Shown: in pieces, positions 1 to 8,649 of the stretch
How the letters are laid out: every line of letters starts with the position of its first letter
How positions within the stretch are numbered: the first letter of the stretch is position 1
Origin: JASHVB01 sp049522565
GTDB taxonomy: Bacteria > Pseudomonadota > Alphaproteobacteria > Acetobacterales > Acetobacteraceae
Direction of reading: 5' to 3'
Assembly: GCA_049522565.1 (NCBI GenBank)
Contig: JBEKNT010000026.1
Span: 1-28,561 of the forward strand
DNA length: 28,561 nt
The notes under the pieces: generated by a model
Told to the model about the DNA's origin: nothing
Database searches by the model: none
Seen by the model: only the letters and a program-made list of their open reading frames with translations
Translations under genes and position numbers: made by a program

Positions 1-2009
1 ACGATCGCCTCCGGCGTGATGCCGAAATGCTTGTACAGGTCTTCATATTTCGCTGAAGCCCCGAAGCCGTGCATGCCGATGAAGATGCCGTCCGGGGCGA
101 GCCAGCGGTCCCAGCCGAACTTCGCGGCGGCCTCGATGCCGACGCGCGGCGCGCCGCCCAGCACCTGGGCACGGTAGCTCTCATCCTGCTGGGCGAACAA
201 CTCCCAGCACGGCAGCGACACCACCGCCACGCCGATGCCGTCGACGGCCAGCATCTCGCGCGCCGCCATGGCGATCGGTACCTCCGATCCGGTAGAGATC
301 AGTGTCGCCTGCCGGGCGCCGTCGCTTTCCGCCAGCACATAGCCGCCCCGGGCGCAGCGATTCTCGGCGGTGTCGGTGCGCAGCGCCGGCAGGTTCTGGC
401 GGCTCAACACCAGCAGGCTCGGGCCGTCGGTGCGGCGGATCGCCAGTTCCCAGCACTCCGCCGTCTCCATCGTGTCGGCCGGGCGGAACACGTGCAGGTT
501 CGGCATGGCACGCAGGCTGGCGAGGTGCTCGATCGGCTGATGCGTCGGGCCGTCCTCGCCCAGGCCGATCGAGTCGTGCGTCAGCACGTGGATCACCCGC
601 TGGCGCATGATCGCACCCATGCGGATCGCCGGGCGCATGTAGTCGCTGAACACGAAGAACGTGCCGGTATAGGGGATCAGCCCGCCATGCAGCGCCATGC
701 CGTTGGCGGCGGCGCACATGCCATGCTCGCGCACGCCGAAATGGATATAGCGCCCGGCATAATTGCCCGGGGTGACGGTGCCCATCCCCTTCACGAAGGT
801 CAGGTTGGACCCCGTCAGGTCGGCCGAGCCGCCGACCAGCTCCGGCGTCGCCGGCACCAGCGCGTCGAGCGCGCGCTGGCTGGCCGCCCGGCTGGCAATC
901 TTCGGCTTGCTCTCGGCGATGCCCTGTTTCAGCGCCGCCACCGCCTCGTGCCAGTTCTCCGGCAGCTTGCCTGCCACGGCGCGTTCGAACTCGGCCCGCA
1001 TGGAGTTGTGCGCCAGCCGCTTGAGCCAGGCGCGGCGTGGCCCGGCGCCGCGCGCGCCAACGGCGTGCCAGCGCTCCAGCAGATCCGGCGGGATGGTGAA
1101 GGGCGGTTCGTGCCAGCCGAGCGCCGCCTTGGCACCGGCGGCTTCCTCCGGGCCGAGCGGCGAGCCGTGCACCGCGTTGGTGCCCGCCTTGTGCGGCGCG
1201 CCCAGCCCGATGATGGTGCGGCACAGGATCAGCGTCGGCTTCTTCGACCGCGTGGCGAAGGACAGCGCCGCGGCGATCTGCTGCGGATCGTGCCCGTCCA
1301 CGTGCTTGGTGGCCCAGCCATAGGCGGCGAAGCGCTTCGCCACATCGTCTGAGAACGACAGCGACGTGTTGCCGTCGATCGACACGTGGTTGTCGTCGTA
1401 GAGCATGGTGAGCTTGGACAGGCAGAGATGGCCGGCCAGCGCACCCGCCTCGTGGCTGATGCCTTCCATCATGTCGCCGTCCGAGGCGATCACCCAGGTG
1501 CGGTGATCCACCAGCGATTTGCCGAAGCGGGCCGCCATCATGCGCTCCGCCAATGCCATGCCGACGGCGGTGGCGAAGCCTTGGCCAAGCGGCCCGGTGG
1601 TGGTCTCGATCGCCGGGTGCTCGCCGTATTCCGGATGGCCGGCGGCGGGCGAGTGCAACTGGCGGAAGTTGCGGATGTCCTCGATGGTCATGCCGGCATG
1701 GCCGGTCAGGTGGATCAGCGCATAGAGCAGCATAGAGCCGTGGCCGGCGGAGAGGACGAAGCGGTCACGGTCCGGCCAATGCGGGTCGGCGGCGTCGAAC
1801 TTGTGGAAGCGGCTCCACAACGCGGTGGCGACGTCGGCCATGCCCATCGGCAGGCCGGGGTGGCCCGACTTGGACGCCTCGGTAGCGTCGATCGCCAGGG
1901 CGCGGATGGCGTCGGCCATGCGCCGTTCGGGCGTCATGGGTCTCGCCAATATGGCCGCCTGCTGGGCGAGCGCGGGGTTCTCGGCGACGAGTTCGGTGGT
2001 AGCGGCCAT
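1..2009 (-). CDS. tkt: Transketolase (C-terminus cut by window edge)
   Basis: ThDP-dependent transfer of two-carbon ketol units between sugar phosphates in the non-oxidative pentose phosphate (or Calvin) pathway; cytosolic. Reading the minus strand from ATG at 2009 gives 669 codons without a stop. N-terminal pyrimidine-binding half: KSGHPG with His50. ThDP/Mg motif SDGDMMEG at residues 176-183, followed by the conserved DDN near 205-207. Middle domain: REHGM with catalytic Glu428. Family members are about 660-680 aa, so only a few C-terminal residues are missing. A strong Shine-Dalgarno (GAGGAGG, complement of about 2012-2018) fixes the start. Long overlapping frames on both strands here are high-GC shadows. 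Identity is very secure; which tkt paralogue (Calvin-cycle or housekeeping) cannot be told without the left neighbour. Confidence 0.97.
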   Translation of the reverse strand, partial: MAATTELVAENPALAQQAAILARPMTPERRMADAIRALAIDATEASKSGHPGLPMGMADVATALWSRFHKFDAADPHWPDRDRFVLSAGHGSMLLYALIHLTGHAGMTIEDIRNFRQLHSPAAGHPEYGEHPAIETTTGPLGQGFATAVGMALAERMMAARFGKSLVDHRTWVIASDGDMMEGISHEAGALAGHLCLSKLTMLYDDNHVSIDGNTSLSFSDDVAKRFAAYGWATKHVDGHDPQQIAAALSFATRSKKPTLILCRTIIGLGAPHKAGTNAVHGSPLGPEEAAGAKAALGWHEPPFTIPPDLLERWHAVGARGAGPRRAWLKRLAHNSMRAEFERAVAGKLPENWHEAVAALKQGIAESKPKIASRAASQRALDALVPATPELVGGSADLTGSNLTFVKGMGTVTPGNYAGRYIHFGVREHGMCAAANGMALHGGLIPYTGTFFVFSDYMRPAIRMGAIMRQRVIHVLTHDSIGLGEDGPTHQPIEHLASLRAMPNLHVFRPADTMETAECWELAIRRTDGPSLLVLSRQNLPALRTDTAENRCARGGYVLAESDGARQATLISTGSEVPIAMAAREMLAVDGIGVAVVSLPCWELFAQQDESYRAQVLGGAPRVGIEAAAKFGWDRWLAPDGIFIGMHGFGASAKYEDLYKHFGITPEAI

Positions 2010-2143
2010 GGTCCCTCCTCGTGGCCTCGGCGCTATACGGGGCGGGCCGGGAGGCGGCAAGGGGGCCGGCCAGCGGAGGCGGTCACGGATTGGAGTCGGG
2101 CGGGGCGCGGGTGACGAGATCTCTCCCGCGCTGCGGAGAGGTC

Positions 2144-2193
2144 GAGACGCACAGCGTCAAGAATGAGGGTGATCGGGTCGCCCCGCAGCACCC
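2144..2193 (+). repeat. Interspersed extragenic repeat, copy 1
   Basis: A 50-bp segment between the tkt start and the LTXXQ gene end that recurs inverted at 26687-26736. The shared core is GGTGATCGGGT, one variable base, then GCCCCGCAGCA. By hand alignment 37 of 50 positions are identical without gaps, and all 13 differences are transitions. It lies in non-coding DNA in both places. No transposase or terminal repeats are visible. Function unknown. Confidence 0.7.
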
Positions 2194-2250
2194 TCGCCCT
2201 CGTCGCTCGCGCGCCGCAGCCCTGTCCCGCCGCAGGAGGCAGAGGTCAGA

Positions 2251-2847
2251 TCAGTGCGCGGCCGTCCCCCGGTGTTGCTGGGCCCTTGCCGCCTGGTTGC
2301 GGAACAACTGGTCGGCCTGCTTCTTCTGCTCGTCGGACAGCGCGGTGTACAGCGTCTGGAACGCCGGCACGAGCTTCTGCATATCCTGCGCCCGGGTCTG
2401 CTCGATCTGCGCGTAGGACTGCATGTTCTCGACGGCGTTCATCGTCTCGAAGCTGGCGGCGCGCTGCTGATAGGCTTGGTCGAGATCCTTGGCGTTGTCG
2501 CGCATCATCTGGGCGAACTGATCCCACTGCGACTGCTGCTGCGCGGTGATGTGCAGGCGGGTGTGCAGATCGGCGATCCGCTGCTCGGCCATCTGCGCCA
2601 TCGTCTGGCCCGGCGCGCGGCTGGCGGCGGTGCGCGCGTGGGTGGTCCTCGTGTGGTGCGTCGTGGCCGTGGTGGCCGGCGCCGGGGTGGCTGCGCCGGA
2701 CGACGGTGTGCCGGCGGGAGCGGTCGCGGCGGGAGGTGTGGCGGGCGCGGCCGCCGTCTGGGCGAAAGCGCTTGTGCCGAGCCCCCCAGCCAGGACGGTT
2801 GTCAACAGCAGTGCGGAAGCGGCACGGGCAAGCAGCAACGCTTTCAT
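2251..2847 (-). CDS. Periplasmic LTXXQ-motif (Spy/CpxP-like) protein
   Basis: 198 aa. An N-terminal signal peptide (charged MKALLLAR, hydrophobic core, AFA-Q cleavage about residue 29/30) is followed by a low-complexity Ala/Pro/Thr linker with a His-rich patch (TTHHTRTTH about 62-70). The C-terminal part is helical, Gln- and Met-rich, with LTXXQ-like motifs ITAQQ (100-104) and LSDEQ (170-174). Family knowledge: Spy/CpxP proteins are periplasmic chaperones or stress sensors that bind unfolded proteins; some related ones bind metals. I prefer ATG 2847, because CGGAGA lies at SD distance; an in-frame ATG at 2865 has no SD. It ends about 240 bp before tkt and is probably its own transcription unit. 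Envelope-stress role is inferred from family only. Confidence 0.85.
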   Translation of the reverse strand: MKALLLARAASALLLTTVLAGGLGTSAFAQTAAAPATPPAATAPAGTPSSGAATPAPATTATTHHTRTTHARTAASRAPGQTMAQMAEQRIADLHTRLHITAQQQSQWDQFAQMMRDNAKDLDQAYQQRAASFETMNAVENMQSYAQIEQTRAQDMQKLVPAFQTLYTALSDEQKKQADQLFRNQAARAQQHRGTAAH

Positions 2848-3186
2848 TCGAATTCTCCGAATCATGGTCGAGGTGAGGGGCGCGGCAATCGTTCACATAC
2901 CTGCGCGGCGCCTAGATTGGGGCGAATTGTGGCGGCACCGGTCTGCTCTCCCAAAAGTGTGCACCGGAGGCAGTGATAGCATTCACGTTGGCGCGAACGG
3001 ACCACCCTGTCAACATTGGTCGCGGGAATTGCATCTGCACTGGCACTAAGCTGCCAATCCCATATCACTTTCACTTCGGTTAGCCGTACGAGCGAATGTG
3101 AGGTACCTCGCGGTTTCGCGCGTTGCTTCCGTATCGAACTAGCGGGCATCCTTAGTAAAGTTTCAGTACCGGAAGGGAATATCAGG
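2848..3186. promoter_or_regulatory. Divergent intergenic region, LTXXQ gene / repeat protein
   Basis: 339 bp separating two divergently transcribed genes, so it must carry both promoters. It is visibly more AT-rich than the flanking coding DNA. I see no clear -35/-10 pair, no operator-like palindrome and no convincing small gene. The SD for the downstream gene is GGAAGGG at about 3172-3178. Confidence 0.4.
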
Positions 3187-5034
3187 ATGACTGTAGTGGC
3201 GCCCTCGACCTGGACATGGCTTGGCACGACCACCGCGTGGGCGGATTCGGCAAACTGGAGCCTCACCAACGGCACCGGAAACTCAAATAATTACCCGGCT
3301 GCCACCGATACCGCGATTCTCGACACCGGGACGGTATCGCCGCTGGTGATCACGGGCTCGATACTGAGCAGCAATACGATCGACCTTTCGGGCGGCGCGG
3401 TGCTCGACTTCGCCAACGGCAGCACGCTTGATGCCGCGTCGGTGGTCAATGACGTGTCGAATTCGGCCACCATCAACCTGACTGGCGCCACGTTCTACGA
3501 CTACGGCAACATCGAGGATATCCAACCCGGCGCGGTTCTGACCATCAATCTGAACGGCGGAACGCTGGTCTCCAACGGCAATGCCGGAGATATCGGTCTG
3601 AATGCCGGGCAGCAGGGTGTGGCCAATAGCGGCACGATGTTCGTGATCGGTGGCACGATCGCGGATCAGGAAGTCCACGTCAATGACGGGACCGCGGATA
3701 TCACCTCGGCCCTGATGAACAACGATCTGCTCTCGGTGGACAACGGTCTGCTGGACATCGCGCAGCCGACGACGGTGGCGCCACAGGGCATTTCGTTCGT
3801 GTCTGGCGGGACCAGCACGGTCAAGTTCGACGCGCCGGGCAACTACAACGGAGGGATCGGCGGGTTTGCGGCCAACGACACGATCGATATCGGGACCCAG
3901 CAGGTCGGATCGATCGTCTACAGTGGTGATCTGGGAGGCTACGCGCAACTGACGTTGGAGAATTCCAGCGGCGGTACCATCTTTTCCGCCATCCTGAGCG
4001 GCGGAGATGAAGCGAATTTCCCAGCGGCATCGGGCACTGTGAGTGCAACGGGGGGTACCGTCGGGAGCTTCCAGGTGTCGCAGGGAACGGGTCAGGACAC
4101 CCTGGTCACCGAGGCTACATCCTCATCGTCGCCGCCTGCGACGCCAGCGTCGGAGGACTTCTTCGGCGCAGGTACAAGCGACATCCTGTTCCAGAATGTC
4201 AACTCCGGAGCGCTGCTTGATTGGCAACTGGCGAATGGTGGCTATGCTGGGGATCAGGTTATTGCCGCTGCCACCTCTGACTGGGAGTACCTTGGCACGG
4301 GCGATTTCTACGGCGGCGGCACAAGCGATATCCTGTTTCAGAATTTGAACTCCGGTATTCTGCTCGATTGGCAGATGGCAAACGGTGGCTATGTTGGCTC
4401 CAATGCCATCGCAGGTGCCACCTATGATTGGAAATTCCTCGGCACCGGCGATTTCACCGGAAACGGCACGGACGACATCCTGTTTCAGAACAGCAACTCG
4501 GGCGGGTTGCTGTATTGGAACATGCAGAACGGCGCCTACAATGGATCGGTAGCGATAGGTGGCGCGACGTCCGACTGGAAATACGTGGGGGTCGGCGATT
4601 TCACCGGAAACGGCACAGACGACATCCTGTTCCAGAATACCAACGGCCAACTGCTCTACTGGCAAATGCAGAACGGTACCTACGGCCAATCGGTGGCCCT
4701 GGCCGGTGCCTCATCGGACTGGAAGGTCCTTGGAACCGGCGATTTCTATGGCAACGGCGTTTCCGATATTCTGTTCCAGAACACCAACTCCGGCCTGTTG
4801 CTCGATTGGCAAATCACCAACGGCACGTACAACCAGGCCGTCGCGATCGGTACCATCGGTGCCAATGAGAAGTTTATTGCAACGGGCGACTACACCGGCA
4901 ATGGCACCGACGACATCCTGTTCCAAAACACCAGCAATGGCCAGTTGATGTATTGGCAGATGAACGATGGTGTGCACTCGCAGTCCGTATCCGTAGCCGG
5001 TGCGACGTCCGACTGGAAAGCGCTCTCGGGCTGA
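3187..5034 (+). CDS. Secreted-looking FG-GAP/VCBS-like repeat protein
   Basis: 615 aa, function unknown. Residues 1 to about 320 are Gly/Ser/Thr/Asn-rich with beta-solenoid character (recurring GGT, SGG and NDG turns). The opening pattern of Trp residues (TWTWLG, AWADSANW) is typical of autotransporter-like or adhesin passengers. From about residue 323 to the end there are six tandem units of 49 (one of 48) residues built on DILFQN.NSG.LLDWQ and DWK.LGTGDF.GNGT. The DF.GNGT.D segments resemble degenerate Ca-binding loops of FG-GAP/VCBS beta-propeller repeats; six could form one propeller. There is no Sec signal peptide, so type I secretion is possible but unproven. ATG 3187 has SD GGAAGGG; a longer TTG-started frame from 3016 has none. 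GC is much lower than in neighbours (31/60 in 4381-4440), suggesting acquisition or distinct constraint. Confidence 0.8.
   Translation: MTVVAPSTWTWLGTTTAWADSANWSLTNGTGNSNNYPAATDTAILDTGTVSPLVITGSILSSNTIDLSGGAVLDFANGSTLDAASVVNDVSNSATINLTGATFYDYGNIEDIQPGAVLTINLNGGTLVSNGNAGDIGLNAGQQGVANSGTMFVIGGTIADQEVHVNDGTADITSALMNNDLLSVDNGLLDIAQPTTVAPQGISFVSGGTSTVKFDAPGNYNGGIGGFAANDTIDIGTQQVGSIVYSGDLGGYAQLTLENSSGGTIFSAILSGGDEANFPAASGTVSATGGTVGSFQVSQGTGQDTLVTEATSSSSPPATPASEDFFGAGTSDILFQNVNSGALLDWQLANGGYAGDQVIAAATSDWEYLGTGDFYGGGTSDILFQNLNSGILLDWQMANGGYVGSNAIAGATYDWKFLGTGDFTGNGTDDILFQNSNSGGLLYWNMQNGAYNGSVAIGGATSDWKYVGVGDFTGNGTDDILFQNTNGQLLYWQMQNGTYGQSVALAGASSDWKVLGTGDFYGNGVSDILFQNTNSGLLLDWQITNGTYNQAVAIGTIGANEKFIATGDYTGNGTDDILFQNTSNGQLMYWQMNDGVHSQSVSVAGATSDWKALSG
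4153..5031 (+). repeat. Six tandem 147-bp coding repeats (one of 144 bp)
   Basis: The codons for the DILFQN motif start at 4180, 4327, 4474, 4621, 4765 and 4912, giving spacings of 147, 147, 147, 144 and 147 bp. The units are in frame and diverged at third positions, so this is an old protein-level duplication under selection, not a recent slippage array. The 144-bp unit lacks one codon in the NTNGQ segment. Confidence 0.92.
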
Positions 5035-5057
5035 GCCTTGGTCAAAAGCATCGCCGA

Positions 5058-5083
5058 AGCGCTGTTCCAGCGGGAGCAGCGCT
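5058..5083. terminator. Hairpin between convergent genes (possible terminator)
   Basis: An 11-bp stem (AGCGCTGTTCC with GGAGCAGCGCT, one G-U/T-G pair) closes a 4-nt AGCG loop, 23 bp after the repeat-protein stop and about 67 bp beyond the stop of the opposing methyltransferase gene. There is no T-tract on either side, so it is not a classical intrinsic terminator; it may protect 3' ends or act with Rho. Confidence 0.45.
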
Positions 5084-5149
5084 ACGGCGTGCCATCTGAG
5101 AGATAGGCATCGCGCCGTACCTGCTGTCGCGGAGCGGTGCAATGCGGAG

Positions 5150-5887
5150 CTATCGCCGGGCGCCGAGTTCATTCTCCAGGTAGAGGATGCGCATGCGTGC
5201 CTCGATCAGCGCCATATGCAGACTTTGGAGCAGCAGCGGATCGTCGGCTGCGGTAGCCGGAAGATGCGTAGCGTCGTCGCCGACCAGGCGAGCGAGGGTC
5301 CTGTCGAACGGCTGCAAGCGGTCGTTAATCAGCGCCTCGATGAGTCGCACCGGGTTGACGACGGGTGCGCCAATCTTGTCAGCGGCGATATTCAGCGAGA
5401 TGGCAATCCTGTCGCCCGCATCGTCCACCATCCATCCGTTCGACGCGTCCGGCAGATCGTGTTTCCACCAGTCGAACCGGCCGAAGCCCAGGGCGCGCAA
5501 CATCGTAAGCAGCATGTCACGCGTGTAGCCGTATTGATGCGCTTCCAGGGGGTTGTCCAAGCGCCCGACACCGAACAATAAGCCGGCGGCGCACCACACG
5601 TTACGACCCTCGGCGATCAGGCGCGCGAGCAGCGCGAGGTCTGGTACGGCAACCCGCAACCGTCCACCGATCCGAAGGACCCGGGCCCATTCGGCAAGTG
5701 CCTTGAACGACAGTGGCCACGGAATGTGCTCGAGGACGTGGCTTGCACAGATCTCGTCCACCGAGCCCGACGCGATACTGTTCAGGTCAGTGGCGTCGGC
5801 AACAATATCCGGCTCGCGCGCCGGGTCGATGTCGACCGTCAGGAATCCATCAGGACGGTAGTCGCGACTGCCGAGATAGAGGCGCAT
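5150..5887 (-). CDS. Class I SAM-dependent methyltransferase
   Basis: 245 aa. Motif I is present as LYLGSRDYRPDGFLTVDID (3-21), with the acidic end of strand beta2 in VDIDP. HVLEHIP (50-56) is the post-beta4 motif typical of Methyltransf_11-type enzymes, followed by the W.RVLR.GGRL.VAVPD segment. The long C-terminal half (about 130-245) is helical and ends in a short coiled-coil-like stretch. ATG 5887 has AAGGA eight bases upstream. It lies 105 bp downstream of a GT9 glycosyltransferase on the same strand, so methylation of a glycan or of a nucleotide-sugar-derived group is a reasonable inference. The actual acceptor is unknown. Confidence 0.82.
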   Translation of the reverse strand: MRLYLGSRDYRPDGFLTVDIDPAREPDIVADATDLNSIASGSVDEICASHVLEHIPWPLSFKALAEWARVLRIGGRLRVAVPDLALLARLIAEGRNVWCAAGLLFGVGRLDNPLEAHQYGYTRDMLLTMLRALGFGRFDWWKHDLPDASNGWMVDDAGDRIAISLNIAADKIGAPVVNPVRLIEALINDRLQPFDRTLARLVGDDATHLPATAADDPLLLQSLHMALIEARMRILYLENELGARR

Positions 5888-5992
5888 GGCGAATCCTTCG
5901 GAAACATGCGACGGCGCAATTGCCGGTGCCGGAAAGGCCGAGCGGTTCCGACCCCACCCGGCGCGCCAGTCACGACCTCGAAGATCGCACGG

Positions 5993-7324
5993 CTAACCGA
6001 CGGGATCAGGCAAGACAGTGCGGAACTGCGTCGGCAGCACCAGGAACTCTCGCAAAATACGATCGGCCACCGCGCTGGGTTCCTGCTGCGTCATGCAGCG
6101 CGGCGCTTCGAACCCCTTCGCGCAGGAATCCATCCAGGTGCGGGTCATCCACCAGCAGTTGCCGCAGGTCGGCGGGTCGATCTTGATATTGCCGGGATAG
6201 CCGAAATAATCGCTCGGCGTCGGACCGAACACCACAGCGGAGCGGGTGCCGACGCACGCCGCCAGGTGCACCAGGCCGCTCTCGTTGTCGAGGTGCAGTG
6301 CCGCCTGCGCGATCAGACTGGAGGCCTGGTCCATCGAGGTCTTGTTCAGCAGGACCAGATCGCATTCCTTGATCGGTTCGCTGGTCACCGTGCCGAGCTG
6401 AACAAAGCGCATATGCGGCATTGCCACTTTCAACCGGGCCACAACCGCGCCGAAGTGAGGATAGCATTTCGTCGCGCGGCGGCCGCTGATGACGAAACCG
6501 GTGTCGAAGCCATTATGCACGGTGATGTACTGACCTGGCCGCAGTCCCAGGCGGGCAACGGCAAAACTATCCTGTGGCACCGGGAGCAAGTCGCCGCCAT
6601 AAGGCAGGCCAGCCATCAGATGCAGGAAATCCCGGCGCGTCGCTCCGCAAAACACGGCGGTGCGCGCCAGGAAGTTGTCGAGCCAGGGATGACGTTCGAC
6701 GAACAGATCGATCTTCGGACGAAACTGGATCAGGTCGCGCAGCAACTGCGCCAGCTCCGGACATTCGCGCACCGACCTCCAGCGCACCTGGTCGCCGTAA
6801 ACGACGGCGAACTGATTGAGCCTCAAGCTGGCGTCGTAGTCGCCGAGCGCATGCTCGAACGAGATATCGTGATAGGCGGCATGAAATCCGCGCACGTTGC
6901 CGAACGCCCAGTTCGCCACTTTCGGGTCGGGCGCGAAGACGTCGAATCGCATATCGCCGACACGGGCCGCGGCATCCCGCAGAAAGCGCGCGATGACCAG
7001 GCAATCGCCCAGGCCGCCGGTGACGGCGAAGGCAAGATACGGCTGCGAGGGCACGCTTTCCTCCCGAACCCGGGCGATCGCTGCGCGAACCTTTGCCGTT
7101 CGGCCGGCGGCGCGCAGGTTGCGCAGTAACAGCGGCACCTTCCGCAGCAACATCCGCGCCGAAAGCGCGAACACCGCCTTCCAGCCGCGCGTCGCGCGCG
7201 TCTCCTGCAACAGCCGCATGGCACGATGCAACCGCCACCTCAACTTGTGGCTGCCGGACCAGGCTGGAACGGCCTTATCAGGAGTCGAGGGCCAGGCCAT
7301 CATGCGGGGGGGATTCAACTGCAT
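5993..7324 (-). CDS. Glycosyltransferase family 9 (heptosyltransferase-like)
   Basis: 443 aa, GT-B fold. The N-terminal domain, after a basic 80-residue leader, starts at about 95 with LAFAVTGGLGDCLVIARFL, the GGLGD glycine loop of the GT9/ADP-heptose:LPS heptosyltransferase superfamily. The donor-binding C-terminal domain has DNESGLVHLAA at 346-356 followed by VFGPT. Residues 387-411 carry four Cys (C387, C390, C401, C410), matching the C.PC....C.......C(M/L) cluster known near the C-terminus of many GT9 enzymes. The end (EPSAVADRI) fits the family. Family members add heptose or other sugars to LPS core or surface glycans. Length exceeds the usual 330-360 aa because of the N-terminal extension, so the start may lie downstream; SD support at 7324 is weak. 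Followed by a methyltransferase gene. Confidence 0.82.
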   Translation of the reverse strand: MQLNPPRMMAWPSTPDKAVPAWSGSHKLRWRLHRAMRLLQETRATRGWKAVFALSARMLLRKVPLLLRNLRAAGRTAKVRAAIARVREESVPSQPYLAFAVTGGLGDCLVIARFLRDAAARVGDMRFDVFAPDPKVANWAFGNVRGFHAAYHDISFEHALGDYDASLRLNQFAVVYGDQVRWRSVRECPELAQLLRDLIQFRPKIDLFVERHPWLDNFLARTAVFCGATRRDFLHLMAGLPYGGDLLPVPQDSFAVARLGLRPGQYITVHNGFDTGFVISGRRATKCYPHFGAVVARLKVAMPHMRFVQLGTVTSEPIKECDLVLLNKTSMDQASSLIAQAALHLDNESGLVHLAACVGTRSAVVFGPTPSDYFGYPGNIKIDPPTCGNCWWMTRTWMDSCAKGFEAPRCMTQQEPSAVADRILREFLVLPTQFRTVLPDPVG

Positions 7325-7569
7325 GGTCGCTCAGGACTACTGCGTTGCCGCGTTGAGCGTCACCTGGGTTCTGGTCGGATGCGCGCTTCCTTCGTTCCTT
7401 TCACGCGGAATTTATCGTGCCCGGGGATGATGCGCCATCCGAGCCGGTATCTCCGAGCGAGCGTACCACTTTCGCCATCGATGCCCAGCGCGGCAAGGCG
7501 ACCACGGCCCCATGCAGCGCCCGCGTCCGCACCGTTCCCCACGACGCTCTGTCGCGAAGCAGATTCAAG

Positions 7570-8649
7570 CTAGAACCCCGCCCGCATGTATTGCGGCGGC
7601 ACCTCCGGCTTCACCCCCAACGACTTCGCCGCGCGCAGCGGCCACGCCGGATCGGCCAGCACCGCACGCGCCACCAGCACCACGTCGGCGCGGCCATTGG
7701 CGAGAATCTCGGCCGCGTGGGTCGGCTCGGTGATCAGCCCGACCGCGCCGGTGGCAATGCCGGCGCCGTGCTTCACCGCCTCGGCGAACGGCACCTGGTA
7801 GCCGGGGTGCAGCGACGCAATGCGCTGGTCGGATGCGACGCCGCCGGAGGAGCAATCGACCAGGTCCACATCGCCTCGCGCGGCAAGCCGGCGGCACAGC
7901 GCAACGGTGTCGTCGATGGTCAAGCCGCCTGGCATCCAGTCGGTGCAGGACAGCCGCACCCAGAGCGGCAGGTCGGCCGGCCATTCGCTACGGACCGCAT
8001 TGATCGTCTCCATCAGGAATCGGCTGCGTCCCGCCGCGTCGCCGCCGTACGCATCGGTGCGATGGTTGGAGATCGGCGAGAGGAACGAATGCAGCAGGTA
8101 GCCGTGTGCGGCGTGCAGCTCGATGACCCGAACGCCGGCGTCGCGTGCCAGTCGGGCGGCATGGGCGAACTGGCCGGCGATTTCGCCGATCTCCCCGGGG
8201 GTCAGCGCGTGCGGATCGGTGGCGCCGGCGAACATCGGTATCGCGCTCGGCGCCAGCGGCACCCAGCCGCCGTCGCGCGGCGCGATCGGCACACCGCCCT
8301 CCCACGGGCGTTGCACCGACGCCTTGCGCCCGGCATGCGCGAGCTGCACGCCCGGCACCGCGCCGCCGCGCTCGATGATCGCCACCAGCCGGCGCAGCAG
8401 CGCCTGGTGCTGCGCATTCCACAGGCCGAGGCAGTGCTGCGTTATGCGGCCGACCGCCGAGACATGCGTCGCCTCGGTGAACACGATACCCGCGCCGCCC
8501 ATAGCGCGGGCACCCAGGTGCTGGATGTGCCAGTCGTCGCCCAGGCCATCGGTGGCGCTGTACTGGCACATCGGCGAGACGACGATGCGGTTGCGGGCAG
8601 TGACCGAGCGGAAGCCGATCGGCTGGAAGAGCAAGGGCGTGTGCGGCAT
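7570..8649 (-). CDS. Old Yellow Enzyme family ene-reductase (YqjM/XenA type)
   Basis: 359 aa FMN-dependent NAD(P)H:flavin oxidoreductase reducing activated C=C bonds (enones, nitro compounds, maleimides); cytosolic TIM barrel. N-terminal PLLFQPIGFRSVTARNRIV is family-typical. Cys28 in SPMCQYSA is the redox-modulating Cys of the thermophilic-like/YqjM class. HAGRK lies on the flavin side, and ELHAAHGYLLHSFLSP supplies substrate-anchoring His179 and His182, followed by RTDAYGG. The C-terminal DVVLVARAVLADPAWPLRAA is the phosphate-binding end. Start 8649 is chosen by family alignment; an in-frame ATG at 8718 adds 23 unconserved residues and SD evidence for either is weak. It precedes the GT9 gene by 245 bp and is probably independent. 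A FixK/FNR-type box lies about 270 bp upstream. Confidence 0.93.
   Translation of the reverse strand: MPHTPLLFQPIGFRSVTARNRIVVSPMCQYSATDGLGDDWHIQHLGARAMGGAGIVFTEATHVSAVGRITQHCLGLWNAQHQALLRRLVAIIERGGAVPGVQLAHAGRKASVQRPWEGGVPIAPRDGGWVPLAPSAIPMFAGATDPHALTPGEIGEIAGQFAHAARLARDAGVRVIELHAAHGYLLHSFLSPISNHRTDAYGGDAAGRSRFLMETINAVRSEWPADLPLWVRLSCTDWMPGGLTIDDTVALCRRLAARGDVDLVDCSSGGVASDQRIASLHPGYQVPFAEAVKHGAGIATGAVGLITEPTHAAEILANGRADVVLVARAVLADPAWPLRAAKSLGVKPEVPPQYMRAGF

Noticed and set aside
69..1352. Long plus-strand open frame (427 codons) and other overlapping frames opposite transketolase
   Set aside because: The minus-strand frame gives a complete transketolase with all catalytic motifs; the others are GC-driven shadows with Arg/Ala/His-rich translations.
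3016..3186. 57-codon upstream extension of the repeat protein, from a TTG
   Set aside because: No SD, no signal peptide and no repeat character; ATG 3187 has GGAAGGG at the right distance.
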